A stretch of 24,542 bases of DNA from a virus (IMGVR_UViG_3300020474_000105:1-24542), one strand, 5' to 3'; shown: positions 17,016 through 23,476, counted from the first letter of the stretch. The notes: generated by a model not told the origin, from the sequence alone. Program-made: numbers and translations.

Positions 17016-17789
17016 ATGGCATACGGAAAAATTAAAGCTGACAAAATTGTATACGACAACGGTACAAGTGATGTTGAAGTAAACGTCAGCGCTCTGGCAG
17101 GTGCCGGTTCTACGGCTCCTACAAATGATCCAGCATTCACTGGTACACCTACTGCACCTACTGCTGCTCAGGGCACAAACACAACTCAAATCGCAACAAC
17201 TGAGTTTGTTAATGCTGAGATTGCGGCTGACACTGCTACAAAGGCACCAATTGCAAGCCCTACATTTACCGGTGTTCCTGCTGGTCCGACGGCTGCCCAA
17301 GGCACCAATACAACACAACTTGCTACTACTGGATTTGTAAACGCTGAGATTGCTGCCGAGATTGCTGGTAAGGCCAATATTGCTTCACCTACATTTACTG
17401 GCACACCTACAGCTCCGACTGTTACCTACAACGCTGCAAGTCCTAGTACAACTCTTCAACTGGCTACTCATGAATATCTTGAGCAGGCCATTCCTCAAAG
17501 AATTTACTATACCAGCGCTGCTGCTACTGGTAACACTCTAGCAACACATAATAACTACACTACTGACACCTCGTCTGCAGCATATTCCGTCACTCTTCCG
17601 GCTAGCCCTAGTGTTGGAGCACACATTCGTGTTATGGATGCAGCTGGTGCTTGGAATACCAACAACCTTACTATCCAACGTAACGGTGAAAAGATTTCAG
17701 GGTCATCTAATGATCTTGTCTGCAACGTTGCGAATGCAACTGTAAACCTCCACTACAGCGGATCTACTGTCGGCTGGCTGGTTAAATAA
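17016..17789 (+). CDS. repeat-containing tail fibre/structural protein
   Basis: This 257-residue protein starts two bases after the fibre stop. The N-terminus (MAYGKIKADKIVYDNGTSDV) looks like a virion-attachment segment shared by cyanophage structural proteins (from recollection). Residues 34-158 are three 43-residue repeats of the tail fibre type, with core pattern PTFTGTPTAPTAAQGTNTTQ then IATTEFVNAEIA, found in many phage fibres. The C-terminal domain (about 160-257) is beta-rich and ends STVGWLVK, a common end for fibre domains. It is probably a fibre segment or accessory tip joined to the gp17-like anchor protein. No Shine-Dalgarno sequence precedes the ATG. Confidence 0.75.
   Translation: MAYGKIKADKIVYDNGTSDVEVNVSALAGAGSTAPTNDPAFTGTPTAPTAAQGTNTTQIATTEFVNAEIAADTATKAPIASPTFTGVPAGPTAAQGTNTTQLATTGFVNAEIAAEIAGKANIASPTFTGTPTAPTVTYNAASPSTTLQLATHEYLEQAIPQRIYYTSAAATGNTLATHNNYTTDTSSAAYSVTLPASPSVGAHIRVMDAAGAWNTNNLTIQRNGEKISGSSNDLVCNVANATVNLHYSGSTVGWLVK
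17115..17489 (+). repeat. three tandem 129-base (43-residue) fibre repeats
   Basis: Units at 17115-17243, 17244-17372 and 17373-17489 encode APTNDPAFTGTPTAPTAAQG..., APIASPTFTGVPAGPTAAQG... and ANIASPTFTGTPTAPTVTYN.... The first two are nearly identical in sequence; the third diverges after its first half. Copy number could vary by unequal recombination between strains. Confidence 0.88.
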
Positions 17790-17806
17790 TCAAATTTTTT
17801 AAATAA

Positions 17807-19099
17807 ATGACTAATCTTTCTAATATTGCTGGTTTCCAGGCTCCTTCAGCTAGCGCCGGGGTTTTACTAAGTGGTACTGCTAACACCTACAACCAAGATG
17901 TGGCGCCGGGTTATAGTAACCCAAGTGGTAGTACATCATATTCCGGATTTATGCCGGCGGCAGCACCGACCTCCAGCAACTTACGCACTAGAAACACTTT
18001 TGCTCATTGGGCTATGTGGAGAAGTTCTAATAGTAACGCATCTGGTTTTATTATGAGTAGTTTTGACATTGACAGATCAACTGGTCAAATTACAACAAAC
18101 ACAGCCAATCAAAGTGTTTGGACCAACACTAGTGGAGCCAGCAATAGCACTACTTATCTCATTTATGATCCTACCCATGGTTGTTTCTTCTCTGGTGGAC
18201 ATAATTCTTATCCTGGGTATAATAGCCACGTGTTTGGCTATACTTATGGTCGTTTGGCTGCGAATGGCGTAGTAAGCGGTGGTGCTTCTTACTCCAACGC
18301 AGATCACGGGTACAACGGTACATATTGTGGTTGCTTACCTTCTGCGAGCGGTGGAACTAACTACTTTCTTACTGGTGGCTACAACGGCAGCGGCGGTAGT
18401 TATGCCGGAAACCGTATAGTTTCTTGCAGTTCTGGTGGAGCTAGTCCTGGTGGCTTTTCCAATTCTGGTAGCTGGACTTCAAGTAGTCAGGGATGTCACC
18501 ACGTATATCAACCCGACCATCAGGGATACGGCAATAATGAAGTGATCTCCCTGCATGCCACTTCCTTTAATAATCCAAATTACGGATATTCCTACATTCC
18601 GTCAGGTTCAAGCGGTCGTTCTTACGCGACCGGATATAGCAGTACTTACATTTCTGACCTGATAGGTGCAAATAGTGGCAATACCGCAATCCATAATTCA
18701 AACAACAACTTCTTTTATATTAACCATAATGCGGGTGGTACTTCTAATGATCTAGTAAATGGCTATCCTGATTTTAGCAGTCAGACGCAAAAGGGTAATA
18801 CGATAGGTATTGGTGATGACTGCTTCCTGTATTTGGGTGAATTAAACTCAGGTCACGCTATTTTCTTCAAAATGGATAATAGCACTAGGCAACCTATCAA
18901 AGTTGCAAGAGTGCCTCTCGTAGAAGGTGCCGAAAAGCCTTTCTTGCCTGCCATTAATGCCACGCAATTCTTTGTTGTTTATGAAAATGATACTGATACT
19001 CATCCTAAGTGGTTGATTACGTGCAAGAAAAAAACTGGACTGAGTTTTTCAGTCACGTCGCAGGCGATATCTGCAGATTTTGATGCCCTCAAAGCCTGA
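17807..19099 (+). CDS. Gly/Ser/Asn/Tyr-rich putative adhesin (fibre tip candidate)
   Basis: This is a 430-residue protein of no family I can name. It is very rich in Gly, Ser, Asn, Tyr and Thr, with repeated short aromatic-glycine motifs (for example GGYNGSGGSYAGN, YGYSYIPSGSSG) spread over residues about 60-300. This is typical of receptor-binding fibre tips or beta-propeller/solenoid adhesins. The N-terminus (MTNLSNIAGFQAPSASAGVL) may attach it to the fibre. The C-terminal 90 residues are different: more charged, with ordinary beta-strand composition (IKVARVPLVEGAEKPFLPAI...). It lies between fibre genes and a fibre-assembly-like gene. The start follows an SD-less AT-rich leader (AAATTTTTTAAATAA). 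The adhesin role is inferred from context and composition. Confidence 0.6.
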   Translation: MTNLSNIAGFQAPSASAGVLLSGTANTYNQDVAPGYSNPSGSTSYSGFMPAAAPTSSNLRTRNTFAHWAMWRSSNSNASGFIMSSFDIDRSTGQITTNTANQSVWTNTSGASNSTTYLIYDPTHGCFFSGGHNSYPGYNSHVFGYTYGRLAANGVVSGGASYSNADHGYNGTYCGCLPSASGGTNYFLTGGYNGSGGSYAGNRIVSCSSGGASPGGFSNSGSWTSSSQGCHHVYQPDHQGYGNNEVISLHATSFNNPNYGYSYIPSGSSGRSYATGYSSTYISDLIGANSGNTAIHNSNNNFFYINHNAGGTSNDLVNGYPDFSSQTQKGNTIGIGDDCFLYLGELNSGHAIFFKMDNSTRQPIKVARVPLVEGAEKPFLPAINATQFFVVYENDTDTHPKWLITCKKKTGLSFSVTSQAISADFDALKA

Positions 19100-19108
19100 T
19101 AATAAACT

Positions 19109-19321
19109 ATGAAATTTGCTTCTCTTGACGAACTGCGTACTTATCGAAATACGCTACTTACTGAATCTGACCTGTGGTTGCTTCCTGACTTTCCTTTTGC
19201 AGTCGATCAGGAATTACTTATGCCCTCAATTCTTGCATACAGACTTCAGCTGCGAAATTGGCCTGCTGTAGAAGACAACCTGGATGAAGCTACTGTACCC
19301 GCTAAACCAGCAGGTATTTGA
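19109..19321 (+). CDS. small tail fibre assembly chaperone-like protein
   Basis: This 70-residue protein has the pattern LRTYRNTLLTESDLWLLPDF near residues 9-28, then ILAYRLQLRNWPA near residues 46-58. It resembles the short phage tail assembly chaperone family (R..R...L..TDW..LPD......W..YRQ.LRDIP), whose members lie just behind fibre genes and help fold or join the fibre tip. The similarity is judged by eye. It sits 9 bases after the putative adhesin. The leader has no Shine-Dalgarno sequence but the A-rich AATAAACT before the ATG, repeated before the next gene. Confidence 0.65.
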   Translation: MKFASLDELRTYRNTLLTESDLWLLPDFPFAVDQELLMPSILAYRLQLRNWPAVEDNLDEATVPAKPAGI

Positions 19322-19343
19322 CCTTAAATTAACTAAATAAACT

Positions 19344-19640
19344 ATGTCTTTTACATCTAGAGTTGAATTTCTAGGTCATCCGGGCGTTGGTCGTCAGCTT
19401 GCTGCTGGCGACACTTCGACTAACACTGCGCTGACCGCTGGCATCTACCGCATCTCTATGCGAGCAGTAGGTGCCGACATTCGCTTTGCTATTGGGCAAG
19501 GCGCACAAACTGCTACTGCTACCTCACCTTTTATTGCAGATGGTGAGCGGCTTGATTTTGCTGTTACTAACGGCTCAAACATTGCTGTCCTTCGAGACGC
19601 ATCTACTGATGGAGTGTTAGAACTTACTGAGCTAGGCTAA
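19344..19640 (+). CDS. small beta-rich putative virion protein
   Basis: This is a 98-residue protein. Its sequence alternates as in a beta sandwich: AGIYRISMRAVGADIRFAIG at about residues 33-52, then SPFIADGERLDFAV and SNIAVLRDASTDGVLELTEL to the end. Small phage structural proteins of about 100 residues with a 'yRis..a..di.fa.G...tAt..sp.l.aG...f.v..gs.iav..d...G.l.vtel' pattern are common, often as decoration or tail-tip components. I recognise the pattern but no function. The AAATAAACT leader repeats that of the preceding gene. The stop overlaps the next ATG (TAATG). Confidence 0.55.
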   Translation: MSFTSRVEFLGHPGVGRQLAAGDTSTNTALTAGIYRISMRAVGADIRFAIGQGAQTATATSPFIADGERLDFAVTNGSNIAVLRDASTDGVLELTELG

Positions 19641-20383
19641 TGCGATTAGGAACTACTTCTCTATCAGTCACTAAGTCTGGTAGAAAAAGAAAAAAAGCTG
19701 TATCTGGCGGCGGAGGTGGCGGCGGCGTACCACCTGGAACACCAGTCAATGTAAGCTATAAATATCACGCTTATGGGGCAGGTGTAAACTACACCAGGGT
19801 ATATTGGGTCACATCAAGCGGGTATAACTTACTCAGAACAATAACTGGTCAACAACAAACATTTCAGAACGCAGCTTGGAATACATATGTTGACGATTTA
19901 ACACCATATAGAGGTACTACTGGCAAAGTTGCTTGGGTTTATATAACTAATTCTCAAACTCAGTCGACAAATGCCAATAACTACACGCAAGATGTGGGAT
20001 TTGACGATATGAAGATTAACAATGCTGACCAAGCTTCAGGTGTCATAGATTATTCACCAACTTATGCAAGCACTCATCTTGGATGGATTAATCAACAATT
20101 TAGTCTTCCAGCTGCATCTGATGTCATCACCCAAGTAAATGCCACCACAACAGCAACTGAAAATGCTGGGAACGCTTTACAAAGAAACGCCACAGTTAGT
20201 TCTAACAGACGTTATTACAATACACATACAGGCGCTACTCCTAGCCAAAACACTGGGCCACATGCTGCAGCTGATGGCAGCCTTGGAACTTATTACGTTA
20301 TGTATGAATCTACGAGTGGCACTAACCAGACTCACAACAGATATGAAGTTCTAACTACGTCCTCTACAGTTACGCTTTTATAA
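19640..20383 (+). CDS. putative carbohydrate-binding-like (beta jelly-roll) virion protein
   Basis: This is a 247-residue protein of unknown family. It has a basic N-terminus (SGRKRKKAV, residues 13-21), a run of seven glycines (23-29) as a flexible linker, then a domain of about 215 residues rich in Tyr, Trp, Asn and Thr. That domain contains NVSYKYHAYGAGVNYTRVYW near the start, a DDLTPYRGTTGKVAWVYI stretch (about 91-108) and a QDVGFDDMKI motif (about 123-132). The pattern 'surface-strand... G..g.l.f.y......t.D.gfDdi.' resembles jelly-roll lectin-like domains that end in a calcium or sugar site; this is inference from pattern. It may bind host surface glycans as part of the fibre set. It overlaps both neighbouring genes by one base. 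Confidence 0.5.
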   Translation: MRLGTTSLSVTKSGRKRKKAVSGGGGGGGVPPGTPVNVSYKYHAYGAGVNYTRVYWVTSSGYNLLRTITGQQQTFQNAAWNTYVDDLTPYRGTTGKVAWVYITNSQTQSTNANNYTQDVGFDDMKINNADQASGVIDYSPTYASTHLGWINQQFSLPAASDVITQVNATTTATENAGNALQRNATVSSNRRYYNTHTGATPSQNTGPHAAADGSLGTYYVMYESTSGTNQTHNRYEVLTTSSTVTLL

Positions 20384-20547
20384 TGAGTAACCTTAAAATT
20401 TTACAACACCAATTATTGGATTTAAATGGTGATACTATAGTTGATGAAATGACTGTTGTAGAGATTGAAGCATATATGAATCTGGAGTCAACAATTACAG
20501 ATGAAAGCACACAAAATCTTTTATTACTTGCAAAATCAGAATCATGA
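20383..20547 (+). CDS. small acidic hypothetical protein
   Basis: This 54-codon ORF starts at the ATG overlapping the previous stop (TAATG) and ends at TGA 20545-20547, overlapping the next ATG (ATGA). The product begins MSNLKILQHQLLDLNGDTIV and is acidic and probably helical (DEMTVVEIEAYMNLE...), without membrane segment or known motif. The first gene of the overlapping small-gene block, it is supported mainly by the coupled starts on both sides. No function can be given. Confidence 0.6.
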   Translation: MSNLKILQHQLLDLNGDTIVDEMTVVEIEAYMNLESTITDESTQNLLLLAKSES

Positions 20548-20714
20548 TCACCCTTATCCGTCCAATCCTTTTTTCTTTTATTCAATCTGAAAAAGTAAAA
20601 CTACTTATTGTAGATCTTCTTACCAAGCTGGCTGAATCAACTGATAATGAAGTTGATGACAAAGCAGTTGAATTTATCCGCAACGGTTTGTTCCCAGCCA
20701 AACCACTTGACTGA
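20544..20714 (+). CDS. small hypothetical protein with hydrophobic N-terminus
   Basis: This 56-codon ORF overlaps the previous gene by ATGA and the next by one base (TGATG). It begins MITLIRPILFSFIQSEKVKL and continues with LLIVDLLTKLAESTDNEVDD and a KAVEFIRNGLF segment, so it has two hydrophobic/amphipathic helices. Small phage proteins with an 'R.lLfsFL.s..vk.LivdlL..la..TdN..Dd.aV..i...L' pattern occur beside lysis genes; I recall the type but not an assigned function. A membrane-peripheral role is plausible. Confidence 0.6.
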   Translation: MITLIRPILFSFIQSEKVKLLIVDLLTKLAESTDNEVDDKAVEFIRNGLFPAKPLD

Positions 20715-21187
20715 TGGAATGGGCAGATCCGCCCGTATTGCCCGTCTGGAGCCTCCCTGAAGCGCCGTTACTACCTACTCCGATACTGGAGCTACCTAGC
20801 GCCGAAATACCCTCGTATAAGCCGCTTGTAGTACCTCCTAATACTCTTAGACCACCACCTGGTGTCCAAGGGATCGAGCCAAAGGACGAGCCACCACAGG
20901 CACAAAAAACAAAAACAACACCTAAGAAAGCTACACCTGCTCAACCAGATGTAAAGCTTCCTAATAACATACCACCTGAAGCACAGATTGTTGCCATTCC
21001 ATTTACGGACATCGAAGTACCGATGCCAACAACAACAATCATGACCACGGCTGCAACTACATCGGTCATTTCGGTGGGAGCCACCCTTGCTGCTACGTCA
21101 CTTTTTAAATACTTGGTGATGGTAATGAAACCCATCCTTAAACAAGCATGGAACAAATTGACAAAGAAAAAACAAAATCCTTCTTAG
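20714..21187 (+). CDS. proline-rich single-span membrane protein (cyanophage-type, unknown function)
   Basis: This is a 157-residue protein. Residues 1 to about 105 are proline-rich and extended (MEWADPPVLPVWSLPEAPLL ... VVPPNTLRPPPGVQG), with a basic Lys/Thr/Pro stretch near 64-80. One membrane-spanning helix follows (about 110-135, TTSVISVGATLAATSLFKYL) and then a basic tail (KPILKQAWNKLTKKK). By the positive-inside rule the tail is probably cytoplasmic and the Pro-rich part outside, which suits a protein reaching through the periplasm. I recall similar proteins in cyanophages with no known role. Its last 40 bases overlap the holin candidate. A spanin-like or envelope-bridging role is speculation. 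Confidence 0.65.
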   Translation: MEWADPPVLPVWSLPEAPLLPTPILELPSAEIPSYKPLVVPPNTLRPPPGVQGIEPKDEPPQAQKTKTTPKKATPAQPDVKLPNNIPPEAQIVAIPFTDIEVPMPTTTIMTTAATTSVISVGATLAATSLFKYLVMVMKPILKQAWNKLTKKKQNPS

Positions 21188-21441
21188 CGAAAGTCAAAGA
21201 GAATACAGAGGACGAAATACAAATCCTTGGTACTTTCGTACGACTTGGTGTCGTCATATGGAGTGGCTTTATTATTACACTTAACTATGTTGACCTACCT
21301 ATGATCAAAAAGGGTCAAAGTGGTGGGGACATTACTTTCGTCGCCAGCGTCTTTACGGGCGCTCTTGCGACGTTCGGTTTGACGACATCAAATACAAAAT
21401 CTGCTAACCAAAAACCTGACCCTAAAAAGAAAGACGAATGA
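21148..21441 (+). CDS. holin candidate, two transmembrane helices
   Basis: This is a 97-residue protein. A charged N-terminus (MEQIDKEKTKSFLAKVKENT) is followed by a first hydrophobic helix at about 30-47 (FVRLGVVIWSGFIITLNY), a short loop with lysines, a second helix at about 62-79 (ITFVASVFTGALATFGLT) and a strongly basic tail (KPDPKKKDE). Size, two helices and charged tail fit a small phage holin, which would form lethal holes in the inner membrane, but no endolysin is adjacent. It could also be a small membrane protein of another role. It overlaps the previous gene by 40 bases and the next by 4 (ATGA). Confidence 0.5.
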   Translation: MEQIDKEKTKSFLAKVKENTEDEIQILGTFVRLGVVIWSGFIITLNYVDLPMIKKGQSGGDITFVASVFTGALATFGLTTSNTKSANQKPDPKKKDE

Positions 21442-21794
21442 AACGCCTTATTTTGCTTCTAATTTTGGCTAGCGCTACACCAGCTGCAGCCAACCAAATC
21501 ACCCCTAACTTTACACAGGGGTCAATGAATTCCACTACTACAACCACTGTAGAAATTGATCGTACGATCGAGACTGAGATCTATGGTGGTGCCTATTCAT
21601 CATGGTCCGGTCACAACGTAACCCCAAGTTCGCATATCAACGATTCTGCGACTACTTATTCCGTAACCACCGCAGGAGAGAACTTCCAGTTAGAACTTAC
21701 GACAAGAGCAGCAGGGGTGATCGAAGATACTACCATCACAGAAACTATCGACCAAACCTCTACTATTACATCCTTGTCAGTCTTCTCGCAGTAA
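21438..21794 (+). CDS. secreted beta-rich protein ending SLSVFSQ (cyanophage-type)
   Basis: This 118-residue protein has a clear signal peptide: MKR, then the hydrophobic LILLLILASATPAAA with likely cleavage after ATPAAA (about residue 18). The mature part is rich in Thr/Ser and beta strand (TTTTTVEIDRTIETEIYGG, SWSGHNVTPSSHI, ENFQLELTTRAAGVIED) and ends TSLSVFSQ. I recall small secreted proteins in cyanophages with the same ending, of unknown function; this supports the stop at 21792-21794. There is no lipobox cysteine. It starts at an ATGA overlap with the holin candidate and shares its last 193 bases with the next ORF in another frame. Confidence 0.7.
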   Translation: MKRLILLLILASATPAAANQITPNFTQGSMNSTTTTTVEIDRTIETEIYGGAYSSWSGHNVTPSSHINDSATTYSVTTAGENFQLELTTRAAGVIEDTTITETIDQTSTITSLSVFSQ

Positions 21795-22246
21795 CACCTG
21801 CATTTGCAAAAGAGGATCCAACAGTAAATAATACGTCTAACCCTGTTGCTGCTGCAACGGGCAATGTTACTAATCAGGCGGTGCAATTTCAAAACAATGG
21901 TGCACCGTCTCGTCAATACTTTGGACCTAACAGTTCCTGCAACGGAACGACTATGCAGGTATCCCCTTTTTATATGGGCAGTGACACTATTCCACAAGAT
22001 AGTACGTACACTCGTACAGGTAACTGGGGTATGCAACTCAATTTTGCAGTACCTTTAGATGGTGGGATGATTGAGTTATGTAAGAGTATTGCTAGAAAAC
22101 ATGAACAAAAACTACGTCTAGATTATGAGATTGTCCGTGCTCTTAAATGTGCTGAACTACAGCAAAAAGGTTTTACTTTTAGACCTGGAACACGTGTCGA
22201 AAGTCTCTGTAGTGATATAGTCCCTATTGTCTCCTTAAATGACTGA
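21602..22246 (+). CDS. secreted/membrane-anchored cyanophage-type protein, start uncertain
   Basis: The C-terminal 155 residues look like a genuine exported protein: a hydrophobic stretch YYYILVSLLAVTPAFA (about 54-69) with a cleavage site after AFA, a Thr/Asn-rich region, NWGMQLNFAVPLDGGMIELC and a final helical domain with spaced cysteines (ELCKSIA..., RALKCAELQQKGFTF, ESLCSDIVPIV). I recall this Cys-spaced family from cyanophages, function unknown. Upstream there is no ATG, GTG or TTG in frame until ATG 21602, which adds about 53 Arg/Tyr/His-rich residues coded by the same bases as the previous gene. Either that long overlap is real, a rare ATC start at 21770 is used, or an indel hides the start. 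No slippery heptamer is seen. Confidence 0.6.
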   Translation: MVRSQRNPKFAYQRFCDYLFRNHRRRELPVRTYDKSSRGDRRYYHHRNYRPNLYYYILVSLLAVTPAFAKEDPTVNNTSNPVAAATGNVTNQAVQFQNNGAPSRQYFGPNSSCNGTTMQVSPFYMGSDTIPQDSTYTRTGNWGMQLNFAVPLDGGMIELCKSIARKHEQKLRLDYEIVRALKCAELQQKGFTFRPGTRVESLCSDIVPIVSLND

Positions 22247-22493
22247 AGCGCTCGTCACTGTTGTCATAGCTTCTATTACAGCAGGAGCTGCTCTAAACAA
22301 CAGACTACACAAAAGAATAAATAACGTACATGATCGTATTAGTGGTCTAGACCGCCGTATTGATTCCATCGAACTGGGTGTAGCTACAGACTATGTGTCT
22401 AAAGCTGACCTAGGAACCATGGTTAAACGTATGGAGGATCATATGGTACGCATTGAAAACAAACTAGACCAAATAGTACTTAGAAACAACTAA
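22239..22493 (+). CDS. small membrane-anchored coiled-coil protein (i-spanin-like candidate)
   Basis: This is an 84-residue protein. An N-terminal hydrophobic helix (about 4-20, ALVTVVIASITAGAALN) is followed by a long heptad-patterned coiled coil to the end (RINNVHDRISGLDRRIDSIE ... MVKRMEDHMVRIENKLDQIV). One N-terminal anchor plus a periplasmic coiled coil is the plan of an inner-membrane spanin, but the same plan occurs in other phage membrane proteins. No lipoprotein partner with a lipobox is visible nearby. It overlaps the previous gene by 8 bases; the next ATG is two bases after its stop. Confidence 0.6.
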   Translation: MTEALVTVVIASITAGAALNNRLHKRINNVHDRISGLDRRIDSIELGVATDYVSKADLGTMVKRMEDHMVRIENKLDQIVLRNN

Positions 22494-22495
22494 TT

Positions 22496-22672
22496 ATGTC
22501 CCACCAACTTGTAGATCTCTTTATTGATAAAGTGATCGGCGACTACGAAACGCTTGAAAGTGCTGAAAAAGCTTTGAGCCGTCTGTATTCAGAATCTGGT
22601 CGCTACGAGATTAAATCACCCAAGGTACGTAAACCACGGGCAAAGAAAGCTAATGTCGAAAAAAGCAACTGA
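22496..22672 (+). CDS. small hypothetical protein upstream of TerS
   Basis: This 58-codon ORF runs from ATG 22496, two bases after the previous stop, to TGA 22670-22672, and overlaps the TerS start by 20 bases. The product starts MSHQLVDLFIDKVIGDYETL, is helical with a LESAEKALSRLYSESGRY segment, and ends in a basic tail (KVRKPRAKKANVEKSN) that could touch nucleic acid. No family is recognised. The continuous overlap chain and position beside the packaging genes favour real expression. Confidence 0.6.
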   Translation: MSHQLVDLFIDKVIGDYETLESAEKALSRLYSESGRYEIKSPKVRKPRAKKANVEKSN

Positions 22673-22895
22673 AGATCAGTTTAACGACCTACACAACCTC
22701 GTTACAACTGAATTTCTCAAACGTATTAAAAGTGGAGAAGCTACTACACAAGACCTAAAGGCTGCTTGTGATTGGCTCCACAAAAACGATATTTCCGGTG
22801 TTGCCTATGACGGTAACCCGTTGGACAAACTATCTACCATTCTACCCAAAGTAGATCCTGAAATGGTACAAACTCGTCTGTATGGCAAAAGGTAG
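22653..22895 (+). CDS. terS: small terminase subunit, T7 gp18-like
   Basis: This 80-residue protein is close in size to T7 gp18 (89), the small terminase that recognises concatemeric phage DNA and stimulates TerL. It begins MSKKATEDQFNDLHNLVTTE, continues LKRIKSGEATTQDLKAACDW and ends LDKLSTILPKVDPEMVQTRL then YGKR. This helical pattern, with 'SGeat..dLKAA.dWL..NdIsGv...gnPL..L...lP..dpe', is one I recognise from cyanophage and related podoviral TerS proteins. It overlaps the preceding ORF by 20 bases and the basic protein by 14. Placement two genes ahead of TerL, with nucleases between, agrees. Confidence 0.85.
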   Translation: MSKKATEDQFNDLHNLVTTEFLKRIKSGEATTQDLKAACDWLHKNDISGVAYDGNPLDKLSTILPKVDPEMVQTRLYGKR

Positions 22896-23127
22896 AACAC
22901 AACGTTATTACGACGCTAACCCTGCAGCAAAGCGCAGGCGTTTAAAGCAACAATCCAAGTATCAAAAGACTGCTAATGGCAGGCGTCTCAAAATAAATGC
23001 CAACAAAGCAAATCGAAAATTAGGCACTTACGGCAATGGTGACAATAAAGACGCAGCGCACACCTCTAAAGGTATACGTCTCGCATCTAAAAAAGCCAAT
23101 CGCAGTAAGAAAGGAATCCACGCCTAA
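22882..23127 (+). CDS. small highly basic protein, putative nucleic-acid binding
   Basis: This is an 81-residue protein of very high Lys/Arg content: MAKGRTQRYYDANPAAKRRR, then KYQKTANGRRLKINANKANR, then KLGTYGNGDNKDAAHTSKGI, ending KKANRSKKGIHA. I recall conserved phage proteins with 'YYdaNP.Ak..R....KY..T' and 'NKANRKlGtYGNGDg.D..Ht..G' that lie beside terminase or HNH genes; their function is unknown, though DNA binding is likely from the charge. It overlaps TerS by 14 bases and the HNH gene by one (TAATG), so it belongs to the packaging operon. Confidence 0.7.
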   Translation: MAKGRTQRYYDANPAAKRRRLKQQSKYQKTANGRRLKINANKANRKLGTYGNGDNKDAAHTSKGIRLASKKANRSKKGIHA

Positions 23128-23453
23128 TGACCCCATTGCTTCCAACTCCTGATCATTATCTATACAACCTAATAGCCATGTCGTCCTCTGAAGCCAAGCG
23201 CCTTTGGAGGCGCAGTATCAAAGAACATTTTGATTGTACATGTGTCTATTGCGGAGGAACTTATGAACTTAACGAACTATCTCTTGATCATGTGCATCCT
23301 CGTTGCCACGGAGGTGGCGATTACAGGAATGTCATGCCAGCTTGTGTCAAATGTAATCAGGAAAAAGGAAGTAAACACTACTTAGATTTTATGCGAGCAA
23401 CGTTTGGCGTTAATCGTCTACGTGAATATGTGTTAGCAAAACACACTCAATAA
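23127..23453 (+). CDS. HNH endonuclease
   Basis: This 108-residue protein contains a complete HNH motif: zinc ligands CVYC (C39, C42), LSLDHVHPRCHGGGD with the catalytic D54-H55, NVMPACVKCNQEKGS with N68 and ligands C73, C76, then the last 'CNxxKG' element. The preamble SEAKRLWRRSIKEHF is typical of free-standing phage HNH proteins. A shorter start at Met18 (ATG 23178) would fit the family better than the ATG at 23127, since residues 1-17 carry no motif. It could act in DNA packaging, as HNH proteins beside terminases do in some tailed phages, or as a homing nuclease. It ends the overlap chain; a terminator follows 24 bases later. Confidence 0.92.
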   Translation: MTPLLPTPDHYLYNLIAMSSSEAKRLWRRSIKEHFDCTCVYCGGTYELNELSLDHVHPRCHGGGDYRNVMPACVKCNQEKGSKHYLDFMRATFGVNRLREYVLAKHTQ

Positions 23454-23476
23454 TTGCACTAAGTCAACTTTATATC

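Noticed and set aside
16812-17318. 168-codon antisense ORF across the fibre gene junction
   Set aside because: Cys/Ser-rich translation is typical of reverse reading of Ala/Thr repeats; both sense genes are well supported.
21438-22246. Programmed -1 frameshift fusing the two secreted proteins
   Set aside because: No X XXY YYZ slippery site in the overlap, and each product has its own export signal, so fusion would put a signal peptide inside a mature protein.
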